Of a stretch of 64,000 nt of DNA, positions 45,455 to 57,918 are shown piece by piece. The stretch comes from Ixodes scapularis (Eukaryota; Arthropoda; Arachnida; Ixodida; Ixodidae): NCBI RefSeq assembly GCF_016920785.2, contig NW_024609846.1, positions 83,709,816 to 83,773,815 of the forward strand, given 5' to 3'. Under the pieces are notes generated by a model that ran no database searches, had not been told where the DNA came from, and worked only from the letters and a program-made list of their open reading frames with translations. A program made the translations under genes and the position numbers. The first letter of the stretch is position 1. Each line of letters opens with the position of its first letter.

Positions 45455-46087
45455 ATTTCTTCGGAGGAAGAAGACCGGGAACAGCAGCGCGAAAGCTTCC
45501 GCAAGCGCCGTGGGGCCCCTATGAATAAAATGCGTTGAGCGTTTCAGATTTCTTGGGAAAGAAGAGCAAACCGCTCGCCTGGAAAACCATCGCCAAAAAC
45601 AGAAGCTGCTCTTTCTTTTTTTTTTTTTTTGGAGGGGGGGGGGGGGTGCGTTTTATGTTACACGGCAGGACCAAGCGGGACAGGCAGTCCGGGACATCAC
45701 CGTCGTCTGCGATTGGTCAGCGGCGCGGTGCTGTGCTGTGTGTCCTCCCCTATATACTATATCTTACACCGCGTGCTACCGTCTAGAGCCGTCATGTTCA
45801 CATTAAATTCACTGGATCCTGGGAAAGCATAGTGCCAAGCTTCCCATATGGTCGCCATTATGGTTCTTGTATTGAGCAGTTTCTCTTTGACAGTTTCTCT
45901 TGGTGAGCCTATTCAAATTCCCGCTGCTTATAAAGACGTTTCTTGAATACCTAGATTTTGTTATCCATTCCCACACCAGCGAGACAAGAGCACACTTTTG
46001 CACCGCCCATGCGGCGTCGGTGCTTGGTGACTTTAAAAAATAACTTTTCTGTCTCGCAGTACCCAATAACAACAATACCATTGTATC

Positions 46088-46370
46088 TGATCTATACTCC
46101 GTTCCAGCTTCGGTCCGAGCGCGCCCGATGTTATGAGCCGAATGGCCAATCAAACAACGAAAGAGGCCCAACGTCATGGCGTGCTCTCTGCAGTTTATAG
46201 GACCAGCCGGTATTCGTAGTCTCTCTACATGTGCCCCTCCGCCGGCTTGTCCTATCAAGCGCAGAAAGCACGCCATGACGCGGCGCTTTTTGCGCTGTTT
46301 GATTGGCCCTTCTGCTCATAACATCGGCCACGCTCGGACCGAAGCTGAAACAAAGTATAGCATGATTGAT
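46088..46370. mobile_element. MITE C with ~120-bp inverted arms
   Basis: AGCTTCGGTCCGAGCG, CGATGTTATGAGC, GGCCAATCAAACA, GTCATGGCGTGCT and AGGAC..AGCCGG at the left are all mirrored, in order, at 46245-46370. The centre is about 35 bp. No target duplication was identified. Confidence 0.82.
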
Positions 46371-46687
46371 AAGTTCATTGCATGCACAGTGTTGAAGACG
46401 CTTATACTGCCGAGGAACGCTTTCGGTACGGTGATGCCTTCATAGCGATCTCAGTGCGACTGGTTCAGAACGACCATTCCAAAGCTTCGAAGATTTTAAT
46501 GGACCAGAATGGCGATTGGCGTGTCAACTGATACCGAGCAGTCAATCACCTTGCGAGGTTTGATTGTCTGTATGTTAGTATTGGTTTGTGTCCGGTTAGC
46601 AGGCAGGGAAGGCAACGGTGCTACTTTCCTAGGATCCAGAGACTTCAGTGTGAACCAGCCGTAATGCTTATTCACTCACTTTTGACC

Positions 46688-46760
46688 CAGCAGTTTCAAA
46701 ACGCCTGCGCCTCTACTTTCCCGCAGAGCCCCACCGCGGACTAATCACCAATCTGTGCAG
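46688..46760 (+). repeat. Diverged MITE B arm
   Basis: CCTGCGCCTCTACTTTCCCG followed by CAGAGCCCCACC and GGACTAATCACC parallels the outer arm of MITE B. Only one arm is visible. Confidence 0.4.
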
Positions 46761-47284
46761 AGTGCCTAGCGAGATTTGAGGCATTCAAGTCGGTATGGCT
46801 TAGGAACATCAATGTGCGTAGGGTCAAAGAACATGGGGCTTCTCTGGCTCATTATCCCAGTCAAGATTGCTTTTGCTAGTGAAACCGTCCTTTGGGAGAT
46901 GTCTCTCGCTGCATGAATGCGCGTTGTTGATCTCAGTGATCGATACTGAGTGGGCTCATTTTTCGGGGTGTCACACGGTTGGGAGCACCCTTCTGGTTAA
47001 TTTTTGTCGAAGCTTCAAAATGTTGGACGCATATGTCCTCCTTATTCTAATCTTCGAACAAGCTCGAGGAGAGTGTGAGGAGAGTGTGAGGTGAGTGTGA
47101 GGTGAGGGGGGGGGGGGGGGGGGGTGAGGTACAGTGAAAAATTAAACAAACCGCTGAAGCGCTGAAGCACATCAAAACGTCATAAATTGGGTGTTACCTG
47201 AAGAGGAAATAAAGGGATTAATTTAAAAGCGCACCAACGACATACATGAAGTAAGATGTGCTGAGGGTCTCACATTGTATTCTA

Positions 47285-47455
47285 TTTTAAGGCAAATTAA
47301 ATATATTATTATATTGTGCTGTAAAGTAGTATTGTACTATATTTTATTGCATTGCATTGTTCTGTGTAGCATTGTATTCTACTGTATTGTACTCTTTTGT
47401 AGTTATCCTATTGTACTGTACTATCATACTATGTTGCACACTGTGTTGCGCTTGA
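47285..47455 (+). repeat. Degenerate ATTGTACT-type low-complexity tract
   Basis: About 170 bp built from TATTGTACTAT, TGCATTGCATTG, GTAGCATTGTATTCTACTGT and similar overlapping words. Preceded by G19 at 47106-47124. Confidence 0.7.
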
Positions 47456-49530
47456 AATAGCCACTAGTAGGTGGCACAAATTTTCTTAAAAGACAAATAC
47501 TAAGAAATATCACGATAAACGTTCCGATTGGCTGTCAACTACATCGCTATAAAACCTGGGAAGTGTAATGAGACACCGAGAAATAGACCTCTGGCGGGAA
47601 GCTTTTAGTAGGGCGGCAGCTTGCGCCACCTAGCCAGTGTGTTTTATTTCGACAGATGGCATCCAACAAACGAAATTTAATCACGTTTTTTAATAGTGAC
47701 TGAAGTGCCTCTTCGCAAGCGAGTACGCGTACCCTCCGTCACGGATCTGCATCCCGAGAAAGTAGAATTGTGCACTTGTAACTTAGTATTTTGTTACAAT
47801 AATTAATTTGTTTAATTAATTAATAGGATGATAAGTAGGCTTTCTAAGCTGCGAAAATAACCAATTATAAATATAATACCTGAAATTTAATAAATACGAA
47901 TGGAAAGATAAGTATATAGCCATCTCGATGCAGGACCAGGCTTAAATAGAACTATTTTATTTTATTTGTTGCTGCGTTTGAACATAATTAAACATGTCGT
48001 CGGCCAGTGACAGAAGTAGAGGGAAGTAAACAAAGAAACTTATACACAGTTTTAATTTAACCATTTTTTATGCTCGCTATAATTCTATTGTTTATAAGTG
48101 CCTTCTCTATGCCATATATTCAACTACCTCAATTATGTTGAAACTACTGTATACAAATTTAGTATTTTCTATTCACCATGTATTGTTGTTAATTAGTGTG
48201 TGTGTTTTTTTTTTCGTGTTGTGCTGGGAATTGTCGACCGGTAACGGTTGACAATTCTCAGCACAACACAAAACATAACAGGGCAAGAGGCAGAGCGTAT
48301 CTGCCTTTTGCCCTGCTATTGGAGACTGTAAAGTCTGAATTATTAAAAATAAACAAACAAATAAATTACGCCAAGGTTTCTGGTACTAAGAACTATTTCG
48401 GTCATTGAAAGGTGCGTGACTCAAAATAGAGGAATTCTCTAGCATGAAGCTTTTCGCAACTTCAGGCCGCCGCTCGCCCTCTGGCGGACGAACCAAGAAC
48501 CAGAGGAGAGGAGACGGCAGCGGAGACGGCGGCAGGGATCGTTGGCCTCGGTGCTGCTGTTACCGCATGCTTCTTGGTCGGCGCGTTCGTGCATCCTGCA
48601 GTTTTGAACGAAAAAAACGACTACGTTATAATAGCAATTATTGTTGCGTACCGCTCCGCAACTTCTAAAAAATCAACATTCTCATTTTGTGAACGCATGT
48701 CAACATCTACGTCACATGTGACATGCTCCTGCCCGGCCGCTTAGTATTTGTAGCTAGATAAATTAATTCCCGCACACTGACGACAAGCGTTCAGCGAGCA
48801 GTCGCGCAGAAAGCCCTGGAGAATCTATCCCCATTTCTTTTCCACCGTCTTGCAAATCACCGCCCCGCTATCTACAGGGCGTTGGAGTTGCGAATACGCA
48901 CTTACGCTGCGGCTCAGACATCACGTCGCTGTTGTAGCGCTTCAGTCATGGCGGCGCACGCGCAAACTCCTTATATCACATGAATCGCGTTTCTGCGAGC
49001 GCGCAGTTCCCGCATCCGGTGCGGGAAAAGGCAGGCTCGCTTACGAACAGCGCCTTTTTCTATAAGTGTTTTCTTTTGAGCATGGACGATTGCGAGAAAG
49101 GCGACTGGCCACCGTCATGCCTCTACTCGTGCGGACAAGCCCATGCAATTGCAAGCTTGCCCAAGCTATATTCGAGGCGAGAAGTTTGAGTATCGCCACC
49201 TGGGAGACTGTTTTTTTTTTTTTTTTTTTTCACAACCCAGAGTGAGGATATTTCAACTTCCTCTGCTGGTGAAAGCACGTGCGATGCCAGGGTTCTGTGC
49301 ATTACGGAGACTAAAACATAACTGCGTGGGTAGTACCTGCGCCAATTACAACATAAGCGCCCCTAGCAAGCTTCTCACCGCGAATGCTTGCAATTGTCTA
49401 ATATTGCGAGTGACGCACTTATTTTTTTGGAACGTACAAAAAGGGGCAAGTCTATAAGTTTATACGTTTTGCAGAGAGGATTTACATTCAATCCAAATAA
49501 ATAACACTTAACTGATTTCTCCTCCCGATT
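47456..49530. other. No gene recognised
   Basis: AT-rich to mixed DNA containing one hairpin (48216-48269) and a T22 run at 49212-49230. Nothing else seen. Confidence 0.5.
48216..48269. repeat. 25-bp hairpin with two mismatches
   Basis: GTGTTGTGCTGGGAATTGTC... pairs with 48245-48269 across a GTAA loop. Probably a small MITE remnant. Confidence 0.8.
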
Positions 49531-49920
49531 CAGGTATAAAGAGTTACGCCTCGCTCGACAACATTATCCTCCTCCTCAGCCACCCTTACTCGCAGACAGG
49601 GCGTCCTAAGGCGTCAACTCCAAGCCAACACCTTCCCGACGCCCCTTTTCTACTCCTACGTGTACCCCTCCCGCGGTCCGCCTGAGTGCCCGCACTGCTG
49701 CGATCGTCCTACCCTTCTCCGTATGGTCTGGCAATGCCAAGCCATTCCCTCTGTCTCGCCTCTTCGGAGGAACGGCTGACCGATGACACGGCCACCGGCC
49801 AGCAATGGCTGGTTGACCGTGCCGAGTCGGTGGCCGCCACGTATGGGGTTCCGAACTAGGGGCTCCAACTGGGTGTACTAGAACGCATACCTGCAGTAAA
49901 GTGTTTTCATTCATTCAATA
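49531..49920 (+). pseudogene. 5'-truncated LINE: ORF2 C-terminal end and 3' UTR
   Basis: Reading across two frameshifts gives the C-terminal end of a LINE ORF2: LRLARQHYPPPQPPLLADRA, then RRQLQANTFPTPLFYSYVYP, then ECPHC...TLLRMVWQC (a CX2C...C finger whose His position reads Arg), then SEERLTDDTATGQQWLVDRA and SVAATYGVPN followed by TAG at 49857-49859. A short 3' UTR with a TTCATTCAATAAT end follows. Only the last ~110 codons remain, typical of abortive target-primed reverse transcription. The family differs from both other LINEs with an ORF2 finger here. Confidence 0.75.
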
Positions 49921-52708
49921 ATACTATACAAACGAGCATGGCGTTAATTTTAACCAGCAATCTGCTTATGTTTGATTCCTGCAGCCGCTCAAAACTAAGC
50001 CATTCATTTACGTTTTCCGTATGCAGTGGAGTATTTATTAATTTATTTATTTTACAACGAGTCCCGCGGACGCTGTGCTTAAAACCTGTTCGCACGAAAC
50101 ATAAGCGGCTGGTACGAGTACGATTTGTGGCGACCCCATTTAAACAAGCCATACGTGCCCACATACTATCTGCATGATTCATCAACCATTTCTACGCCCC
50201 TCCCCCTCCCTCCCCCCCCCCCCCCGATTCATTCTTCTCTCCTAGGCACACCTTTCACACAATCACACGCACACGCACAAACACACTGATATTGTCCTTT
50301 TTTCTCGACTTTCTAGCTTTTCTTCTCTCTCTTTTCACTTGGTTTAATATTTTGATTATGTAGATACCACAATTGTGTTTCGTTTTTTTTTGTTTTTGTT
50401 TTTTTATTTTATATATAATGGTGTTAACTTGATCGCTGACTAACCCTTTATTACCAAGGGGTCCCTTCAACAGTTTTCTTTTGAAAACTTTGGGACCCCC
50501 GTCTGAATAAGTGTAATTATCTAACATCTTGTGTACATATAAAAACACATTTTGACTTTTTTTTTCCCTCAGCCTCCTCCTCCTCAAGAGCTGCGCTCTA
50601 ACTCGGCGTAACAGGGGATCATAAACGTCTTTAATTATTTTAGCCTTGTGTCATTAAATACTTTGTCGTCGTCATCATTATCATCATCTATCATCCCGTT
50701 AATTCCTAAAATCGATGACAGGCTATGAAGGCATTTGTAGCTCCACCTCCAGTGTGGGTTTCGATAACTCTTGGGCATTTCGTGAAAACGGGCCGTCAAA
50801 GCACGAAGAAGGGCAAGGACCGCATGCTGGTGGACTGGGAGACGAAGGTTCTGTATACGGTGACAAGGTACTGCGGAATGTCCTCGCCCCCACCCATCAC
50901 GTTCTTGCTGTCATTCGTCAGGCTTTGGCCGCTCGTTCACCGAAGCGCTATTCAAGGTAGAAACCTCGCGCTGGACGCGTTGCGCCTAAGGCATTTTTAA
51001 CCTGTCAACAACTATCGAATTACTCCCAGAGAAGGGCGACAATTTTTATGCCTTCGCGTTCCACCGTACTTTGAGTATTCGACAGAGACCACCTGTTGCT
51101 TCGTTTAGATCGATCACTGTCGTGTCCGCGTGGCGAACTGGCTGGGCGTGTCAAACCACATTCCCTCAACATCCATCCTATCCCCTGAATGGACGGCCTC
51201 CGAGACTGCCACTACACCACGTAACCACCCAGAGAGCGCGAATTACGTCACCACCCTCCAAAATGCACGCGTGCCACAAGACCACATCCGGTCGACGCCT
51301 CCCATACTTTGTTTCGCACAAAATCCGAGCCCACCCGACGCTTCAGTTCATTAAAGCCACAATCAAGCAACAGTATTATAATAGTTCGTTTAGGTACACG
51401 CCATCCTTCTGCGTTTGCATGCACAGTTAATTTTCCGTGATCCTTCGCTTTTTTTTCTCTCTGGGTGATTACTCTGTCCATTCAGATAAAAGGCGCAAAA
51501 ACCAGCGTTGAGACGTTGCACCTCTAGCTCTGTTTGATTGGTTCCATCGAACCGCAGAATCGGCAGCGCTTGCATTTACTGTGAAATGGTGTTTAGATTA
51601 AAAAAACCGCGGTGCCTACAACTATACGTCACCTGCTGAGGGTCAGCGTGCGTGGTCATATATTTCACACGAGTGATACGTCAGCATTCGGCTGGTACTC
51701 GCGCTCTATCTATCTAAACACGAGTCCCGGCTGACCGTTGTCACAGCACTCGTGTGTGCAATATGTGACCCGCACCGGGGCTTCAATAGGCGATGTATAG
51801 AAAATTCATCACTACGCACGGCTTTCCATTATGCTCGTCTTCACCTCAGGACCCATAGTAAAAAGTCCGCCACCCGACGAAACATTTCGAACTTCACACC
51901 TTAATCCGTTGTATTTAGATGTATGTGTGTACATCTGAGATTAGCTTTATGTTGTTATTTTTTCCAGGAGTACAGTTTTCAAGCCCCCAAAGGCACCGTT
52001 GCTGATGGTCTGGCAACCAAATCTTGTAAATACTACTTCGCGCACCACATAAATAATGCGCTTTTTTTTTCTTTTTTTGCTAAACAATGAGTTTAGTAGA
52101 TGGTGTGGTTGACCCAACGTTCCAAACCAACCGACGGTCTTCCGCCATCCTCGGCCAGTGAGCCAGCCTGCGGCTGCGTCTTGCTTCCCGAGGTGCCACT
52201 GCAGCGGAGGGTTTGCGGATGTCCCTCCCCCCCTCCGACGACGTCCCCGAGAAAAATGCTCGCGTCTCGGCGGCGCATTTCTCAGGACTCGCCGGCGATC
52301 CGGGGATCGGTGGGCCGATGGCGCGCGCCCGCGGATTACGGGGCTTGGCGCGGGTCGCTGATGGCCCCATCTTTGTATCCGTCGTCCGAGCGCCGTGGTT
52401 GACCCCCGCAGGAGAGCCGTAATCCCGGGCCGCCGGCTCGCTTATCTTGGGGCCGGGGTTCGGGCTCCCTTCGGCGGGTGACAACGAGCATGCGGGCCTC
52501 CCATCGATCCTGGCCCCGGAACGCTGCAGCGCGCTCGCGGCGGGGCCTCGCCTTCATTAGCGTCTATGAGGAGGCGCCAGGGTGCGCGGGGTGTCGCCTC
52601 GACGCCTGCCTTTTGTGCCAACGGGTGTGTTCGCTTCAAAGGGACCAAGACTCTTCCGAGACTCCTGAGGGCCGGCGTACACATTTGCAATGGACTGTGA
52701 CCGACCAC
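49921..52708. other. No supported gene; GC-rich block at 52.1-52.7 kb
   Basis: C14 at 50212-50225. 52.1-52.7 kb is strongly CG-rich with frames open on both strands; it could be an old LINE 5' region or a CpG-rich host segment adjoining the candidate exon at 52709-52983. Confidence 0.4.
50458..50499. repeat. Bulged hairpin
   Basis: GGGGTCCC..AGTTTTC pairs with GAAAACT..GGGACCCC across TTTT, leaving a small asymmetric bulge. It might come from a LINE 3' UTR, but nothing else supports that. Confidence 0.6.
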
Positions 52709-52983
52709 CTGTCAACCGCTCGATGAGAGCGCTTGCGACGAGATGACGCAGTGGTGGTTTCGAAGTATTTGCGAGCAGATATGAAAAATTACCGCACATT
52801 GTCAGAATTACTTCAGGCATACGATCAAAAAATGGGGCGTAAATCAGTTGCAAAAGTGCGCAGATCTTGGTGGGCAAAAGATAGTCGATAAATGGCGTCA
52901 GTATGTTATACCATGGTAAGCCTGACTGCTCGGTTGCAAAGCAGTCGGTGACAACCGTGTGAAGCGGCCTCAATTCCTTACGT
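52709..52983 (-). CDS. Candidate exon of an unrecognised gene
   Basis: A 275-bp minus-strand open stretch whose translation looks like a real folded protein, with mixed residues and no low complexity: LRPLHTVVTDCFATEQSG, LPWYNILTPFIDYLLPTK, YAPFFDRMPEVILTMCG, LRHLVASALIERLTG. It ends at a good donor (TTGACAG|GTGGTC) and begins near a weaker acceptor (TTTTTTATTGAAAG). AT-rich sequence precedes it and a GC-rich stretch follows. I do not recognise the family. It could be a host exon or part of an old mobile element. Confidence 0.25.
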
Positions 52984-53464
52984 CTTTCAATAAAAAATAT
53001 TTTAAAAATCATTAACGTTTTTTTGTTACTTTCAGACAGCAGAAACGAGTCTTTGGTACTTTCATCCACTTTTTAACGAGTGAGGAGAAGCCGTATGCTG
53101 ATACATTTTTCGTGGGCCGTGTTTTTCTCCAATAACCTTTTTCTCCTCCAAACTACTGCTCTGTTTCCAATCCCGAAGCGACAGAAGGACGAACGAGAGC
53201 ATGTCGTCGACAGAGGTGAATTGTGGGGCCGCATTCATTGATGGACTCGCCAAATGTATCTTATTGTTCGTACTAATTGCCACTTTCATGTGCCTGAGAA
53301 CAAGAAAAAGACCACTATAGTAACTGGGAGGCTGAGACCGGTATGGAGGTCTTCTAAGTGTCTCGCTTCCAGTGGGACTTCGAGCGTGCTCGCGCGGCTA
53401 AAGCACGACAGACGAAGAGCAGCAAGCGCGTGCTGGAAGACAAGAATCCGAAAGAGACACCTAA

Positions 53465-53678
53465 AGCCGGAGTCAGACTGCTCATACATCATACATATGA
53501 CAGTCTGCAAACAGATTCGAAGGCGAGCCACCGCGATAGCCGTACTTCGAATGCCGCGTGTCCAAGTTTTCTCCTTGAACTCATTGGCAATTTGGCATGC
53601 GGCATTCGAAGCACGGATGCCTTCGAATCTGTTTGCAGACTGTCTTTTGTATGATGTATAAGCAGTGTGACCCCGGCT
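53465..53678. mobile_element. Palindromic MITE D (ends shared with the foldback element)
   Basis: 214 bp, almost wholly an inverted repeat. The ends are AGCCGGAGTCAGACTGCT and its near-complement AGCAGTGTGACCCCGGCT; inside are CATACATCATAC.. and GCAAACAGATTCGAAGGC with their complements. It has no coding capacity and no clear target-site duplication. Confidence 0.85.
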
Positions 53679-53812
53679 GTTCTAAAGTAACGAAGGTATT
53701 TTAGAACGAGTTACCCTACTTGTTACTTTTTTTGCAGTAAGGAGTAAGGAGGCGAGGTTACTTCTTTGTTTCTAAATGTAAATTTTTGTCTAATAATAGT
53801 CACGCGGGATTA

Positions 53813-53995
53813 TGGGGACAGTAAAGAGTTTTCGGGAACCGTTTTTGCACACCCGATACGGTACGATGGGTCCTCAGGTACGAACTGCGCATGCGCTGCC
53901 ACAGAAGTCTCGCACATGAGCAGTGCGTACCGGAGGGCCCATGGTACCGTATCCGATGGGCAAAAACTGTTCCCGAAAACTCTCTAATGTCCTAG
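53813..53995. mobile_element. MITE H with ~65-bp inverted arms
   Basis: 183 bp. TAAAGAGTTTTCGGGAAC, GTTTTTGC and GATACGGTACGATGGGTCCT at the left have near-perfect complements at 53930-53990. The ends GGGGACA/TGTCCTAG are less alike. The short centre contains GCGCATGCGC. Confidence 0.82.
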
Positions 53996-55782
53996 TTATC
54001 CGTGTTTCGTTGATATTTTTTAATCCCTTAAATAACGAGCCTTTGACTGTCTTAGTCAAATTAATTTTATCATTTTATTGTGACGAGGAAAAACATTTTT
54101 GTATAGGAGCCCAAGCAATGTTTGTAGAATCTAACATTGGCTATCACGTTCAGCGAGCATCCGCGATAGTGAAATTGCAAAACGTCGCGTTCTAATATTG
54201 GCCGACCAAAAAGTCTTGACGACGCTCGAAAGCGTGCTGTGACAATAAAGACATCCGAAAACCACAAACGAAATCGAAAAGAGTACGCCCCTCTTTTTTT
54301 TCCCACGCACCCACATTCGCAGCCTCTCGCAGGAATCTGGATTCTGCTGTAACATTTCTTCATTCTATCACTTTTGTTTGATTTTCGCGTTAAACTTCTT
54401 AATAAACAACAATAACGAGAACCTGTTCTACCTATAACGTGAAAAAAATCCTCTCTTGCGGGAAAAGACATTCGCCAAGTGTTTACGGCTCTCTCCCTTC
54501 GCACTCCGGCCACGAGCCTTTGTCTTCCCAGAGCGCGAGAAAACTGAGACTCGCAATCATCTCGCTGATGTGTCATTGTTTCGGAGCGTTGGCGGTCGTT
54601 ACAACGCCCCGCCCTCGCGATCTCAAGAAGAGCGAGGTGGTTGTACGGGGTGCACCGCAAGCTTATCGCTATTGCGGAAGGAGGGTTATAGCGCAAGAGC
54701 GCCATTTCGCGCTGCACGACGCTTTTGAGCTCGCTCGCGGTCGCTGTCAATCGGGCGTTCACCGCTCCATCGCGCACGAGGAAGTGACTCGGAGCGCGCG
54801 GTCTATTCTCTCGGGACTGTCGTTAGCAAAAGTCACGAGTATATGAGCCACCAAACGAGAGACGGGACTCTAAATATACACGGAATATCGGACATTACCC
54901 GCCCGCCGCCCATGCCTGAACGTCACGGGTGCCAGCTTGGAAGTAGAGCGATCGTCGGCGGACGCGAATAAATACAAAGCCGACATTCCTCACGACCCGT
55001 TGTTATGATACGCGAAGTTGCTGGTCGTCTGTGCGTTGACTCTGTCCAATGATTTGTTTACACTGACTCAACCTACGGTGTGCCGTTTCATCAGTATGTC
55101 CACCAAATCTGGAAACGGGAAAAAAGGAACGTTCAGAATGAATGCGTTGCAGCAGCCCTAAATAGGCCCTTTCCGGAATTCAGTCATATTTGATTCTAGC
55201 TCTTGGCATGCTAATAACGGTAAACTATTGTATTTTATCGGGGACCGCCAGCTTCGTACGTAAACGAGACACGGAAATATGTTTTTTGCTAGCGCTTTTC
55301 TCTAGAGTCTTTACAGTCTCAATAGTGTCAAAGAAATGACTGGTCTGCATGGAGTGCTTATGAAAGTAAAGCCGTTGAGGAATCACCACAGACCCTTGCT
55401 TTTGTGCCGGGTACCTGCCAATCAATTAATTGAACCCTTGTCCGAAATGAACGCTGACACAGCGGTCCTAGGTGAGCTATTATGCTAATGTAGTCTTGTT
55501 ACTCCGCGGGCTTTGTGTTATCTACTTTGGTGCATATGTCTCTAACTTCCTTTCTTCATCAACCCCCAGAATGACGACATTAACATACCGCAGACGCCAC
55601 ACGCTCGGATTGGTGGGAATCTAGGTTGCCACATTGAATATCGGAATGGATTCCTAAATTTTCCGGAGGTGCATTGTTATGTAGTTGAAATGCCTTTTGA
55701 CTGAGATACGGTCGGTTGCCGATTCTCTAAAGTTTCTTTGCTAGGCTCTTTAATTTTTTTTATCTCTCTCTCTCCCTCTCAA
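53996..55782. other. No gene recognised
   Basis: A 235-codon minus-strand frame (54070-54777) spans much of this part, but its product has no recognisable domain and the opposite strand is also open. Confidence 0.4.
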
Positions 55783-55850
<68 letters not shown>

Positions 55851-55877
55851 CATCTATCTATCCATCTATCTATCCGA

Positions 55878-55976
<99 letters not shown>

Positions 55977-55983
55977 TCTATCT

Positions 55984-56019
<36 letters not shown>

Positions 56020-56043
56020 GTCTATCTATCTATCTATCTATCT
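55783..56043 (+). repeat. TATC microsatellite, ~260 bp
   Basis: (TATC)n with a few CATC, GACT and TTAT interruptions and an internal TGTC block at about 55927-55959. It is followed by CT- and poly(C)-rich sequence. The long open frame through it is a by-product of a 4-bp repeat without stops. Confidence 0.97.
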
Positions 56044-57742
56044 CCCTCTCTCTCTCTCTCTTTTCTTTTTTCTTTCTTTCTTACTCAATCAATACACTTC
56101 TTAATATATCACCCCCCCCTCCCTTTTTATTTGTCTAGGCGTCAGTAGCTGAACCTACGCCTCTACCTTCCACTAACCCCATGGCTTCCCCCGACCTCAC
56201 TGAGGGGGAAGGTGCTTCAGAGGACTCCAACGCGGAGGTCCCCGATGTCGGCGTGCAGCGGTAACGTACAGACAGCGCGGGGCCGTTCCAGATTATGCTC
56301 TTCATTATTCAGCAGCGAGCTCCCGATCGACCCGAATTACTGGCTGCATTAAACAGGGACCGCCAAGATTCGTCGACGGCGCCGGTGAACGAATATCGGG
56401 GCCCGGAAGCCCCGAGGCTCGCACATTTCGCTTCCATGACGATCGTCGATGGCAGGGCGAACCCTCGGCAGGACTTCGCACCCTGAATCGGTGTGTCGAT
56501 GCTTTGCGTCGTCGTAACCACTGCCTTGAATACACTTTGCCAGTTCATGGTAGTCAATGACGGGGGAAACACGGGCACAAGCCGGAATACCTATGGGAGA
56601 TGTCTCCGTCCTGGACCAACATCACCTAAACAGAAGGCCTCCGCGTGGTTTCCTCTTCCTTTATGAAACGTCATCACAGTCGGATCGCGCTCGGTCGGCT
56701 ATTGGACCCGAGCCCGACCTTCGACGCGCTGATTGGCCACGAGCCGCAGCCGAACACTGACGCAGCACTCGTGCCCAATCTCTCGCCTCGATCGATCTGA
56801 CTATGATGACGCGTGTGGAGGCCTTCTGTCCAGGTGGTGTTGCCTGTACACCTAAAGACTGGCCTCCATGCATATGAAACGAATATGCTGCGGAAAGGCG
56901 ACGAGCTTCGCCGACTGGCGTTAGCTTTGCGCGTGGCGTCAGAATAGTAGGGCTCATAGGTTGTTCCGTCACATATTTGTTCTACGGAGGCCAGCCTGTA
57001 GAAAGTAGTATTTTTCGACGCCAATTCATATTTTTAATTACCGCATAGTCTGAATGAACGGCATATGCGAGCAGCAGAATAAAAAAAAAATGGTTTATAA
57101 CCAATCGTTATTTGGACCGAAAAACTTCGGTAGTTGTATGATTACCGTGCGAGCTCAGTCTGAGCTGAAATGACGTCCAATGCCTTCGCTCTGCCCCAAA
57201 GTTGTAAAATTTTAATTCCCTCTTATTTTGAAGAATAGAATCGTCGAAACGTAGACAGCTGGGTATTTTGCTCATGTTGGTGGAAATGTAGAACGTTAAA
57301 GAGATAGAAGGGAAGAGATTCAATAGTTTCCCGGTTTGATCGGCAGCCCTCGCTAGAGTGTGTCTAAAACTCTGGAAAATCGTCCAGTGCACTCACATCA
57401 CCTTCAAAATGGCGGCCCTCGGAGCCCGTCAGCATGACACCCTCTATGTACCGTTCGTCAAAAAAGTTATCCTGAGTCCTACATGAATCCAGTTTCCTAC
57501 CACGGTTTGCGAGCACTTAGTAGACCTTGAGAACGAACTCCTTCAAATAATCAGCAAATCAGCTGGCGATTTTAGCTCTGCGCGTGCCCATCGGCGTGCG
57601 CTGGTTCGCCGACCCCTTAGTGGCGTTCCTTCGGGAGGCCTTGTTGAAAGTGCCCGCGAAATGGGGGTACAACTGTGTCATGTGGTAGCTGCCGTTCTAT
57701 GCGTCAAGAAACTAAGGAGGAGGAGGAGACGGGAGTGCGCGG
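56044..57742. other. No supported gene; one exon-like stretch
   Basis: A pyrimidine tract and TAG at 56138 are followed by 122 open bases (56139-56260) that end at AGCG|GTAACG, an exon-like arrangement next to the TATC microsatellite. The encoded segment is Pro/Ser/Glu-rich and unrecognised. The rest is mixed DNA. Confidence 0.35.
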
Positions 57743-57800
57743 GGACGTCAGAACGCCGAGCTCTGATTGGACAGATTAGTGGGTAGACCTAAAGCTAGCT
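57743..57800 (+). mobile_element. MITE A, left half
   Basis: GACGTCAGAACGCCGAGCTC, TGATTGGACAGATTAGTGGG and TAGACCT match the left arm and centre of the copy at 42.0 kb. The sequence then departs, with a (GCTA)-rich junction. Confidence 0.65.
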
Positions 57801-57918
57801 AGCTGCCTTTGTCTCCACTGTATTTGTTGAACGCGTTAAAGCGCGAAACGCCGGCGTCTGGCGTCTGGCTCTCGCATTCGAACGCGTTCGACGAGCGCGG
57901 TGGAGTCAAAAGCAGCTG

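Noticed and set aside
45323..45538. 71-residue protein with a hydrophobic N-terminus
   Set aside because: The first half is encoded by the hairpin trio, so the apparent signal-like sequence is a by-product.
52080..52484. 134-codon Pro/Arg-rich minus-strand frame
   Set aside because: Very CG-rich, open in several frames; nothing distinguishes it from composition effects.
54070..54777. 235-codon minus-strand frame as a gene
   Set aside because: No motif, no family resemblance, and the opposite strand is also open. Length alone is weak evidence in this composition.
55783..56043. CRISPR-like array
   Set aside because: It is a simple tetranucleotide repeat without spacers. The regular repeats at 32640-32790 also lack unique spacers, and the genome looks eukaryotic.
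55738..56148. 136-codon SIYL-repeat frame
   Set aside because: Direct product of the TATC microsatellite.
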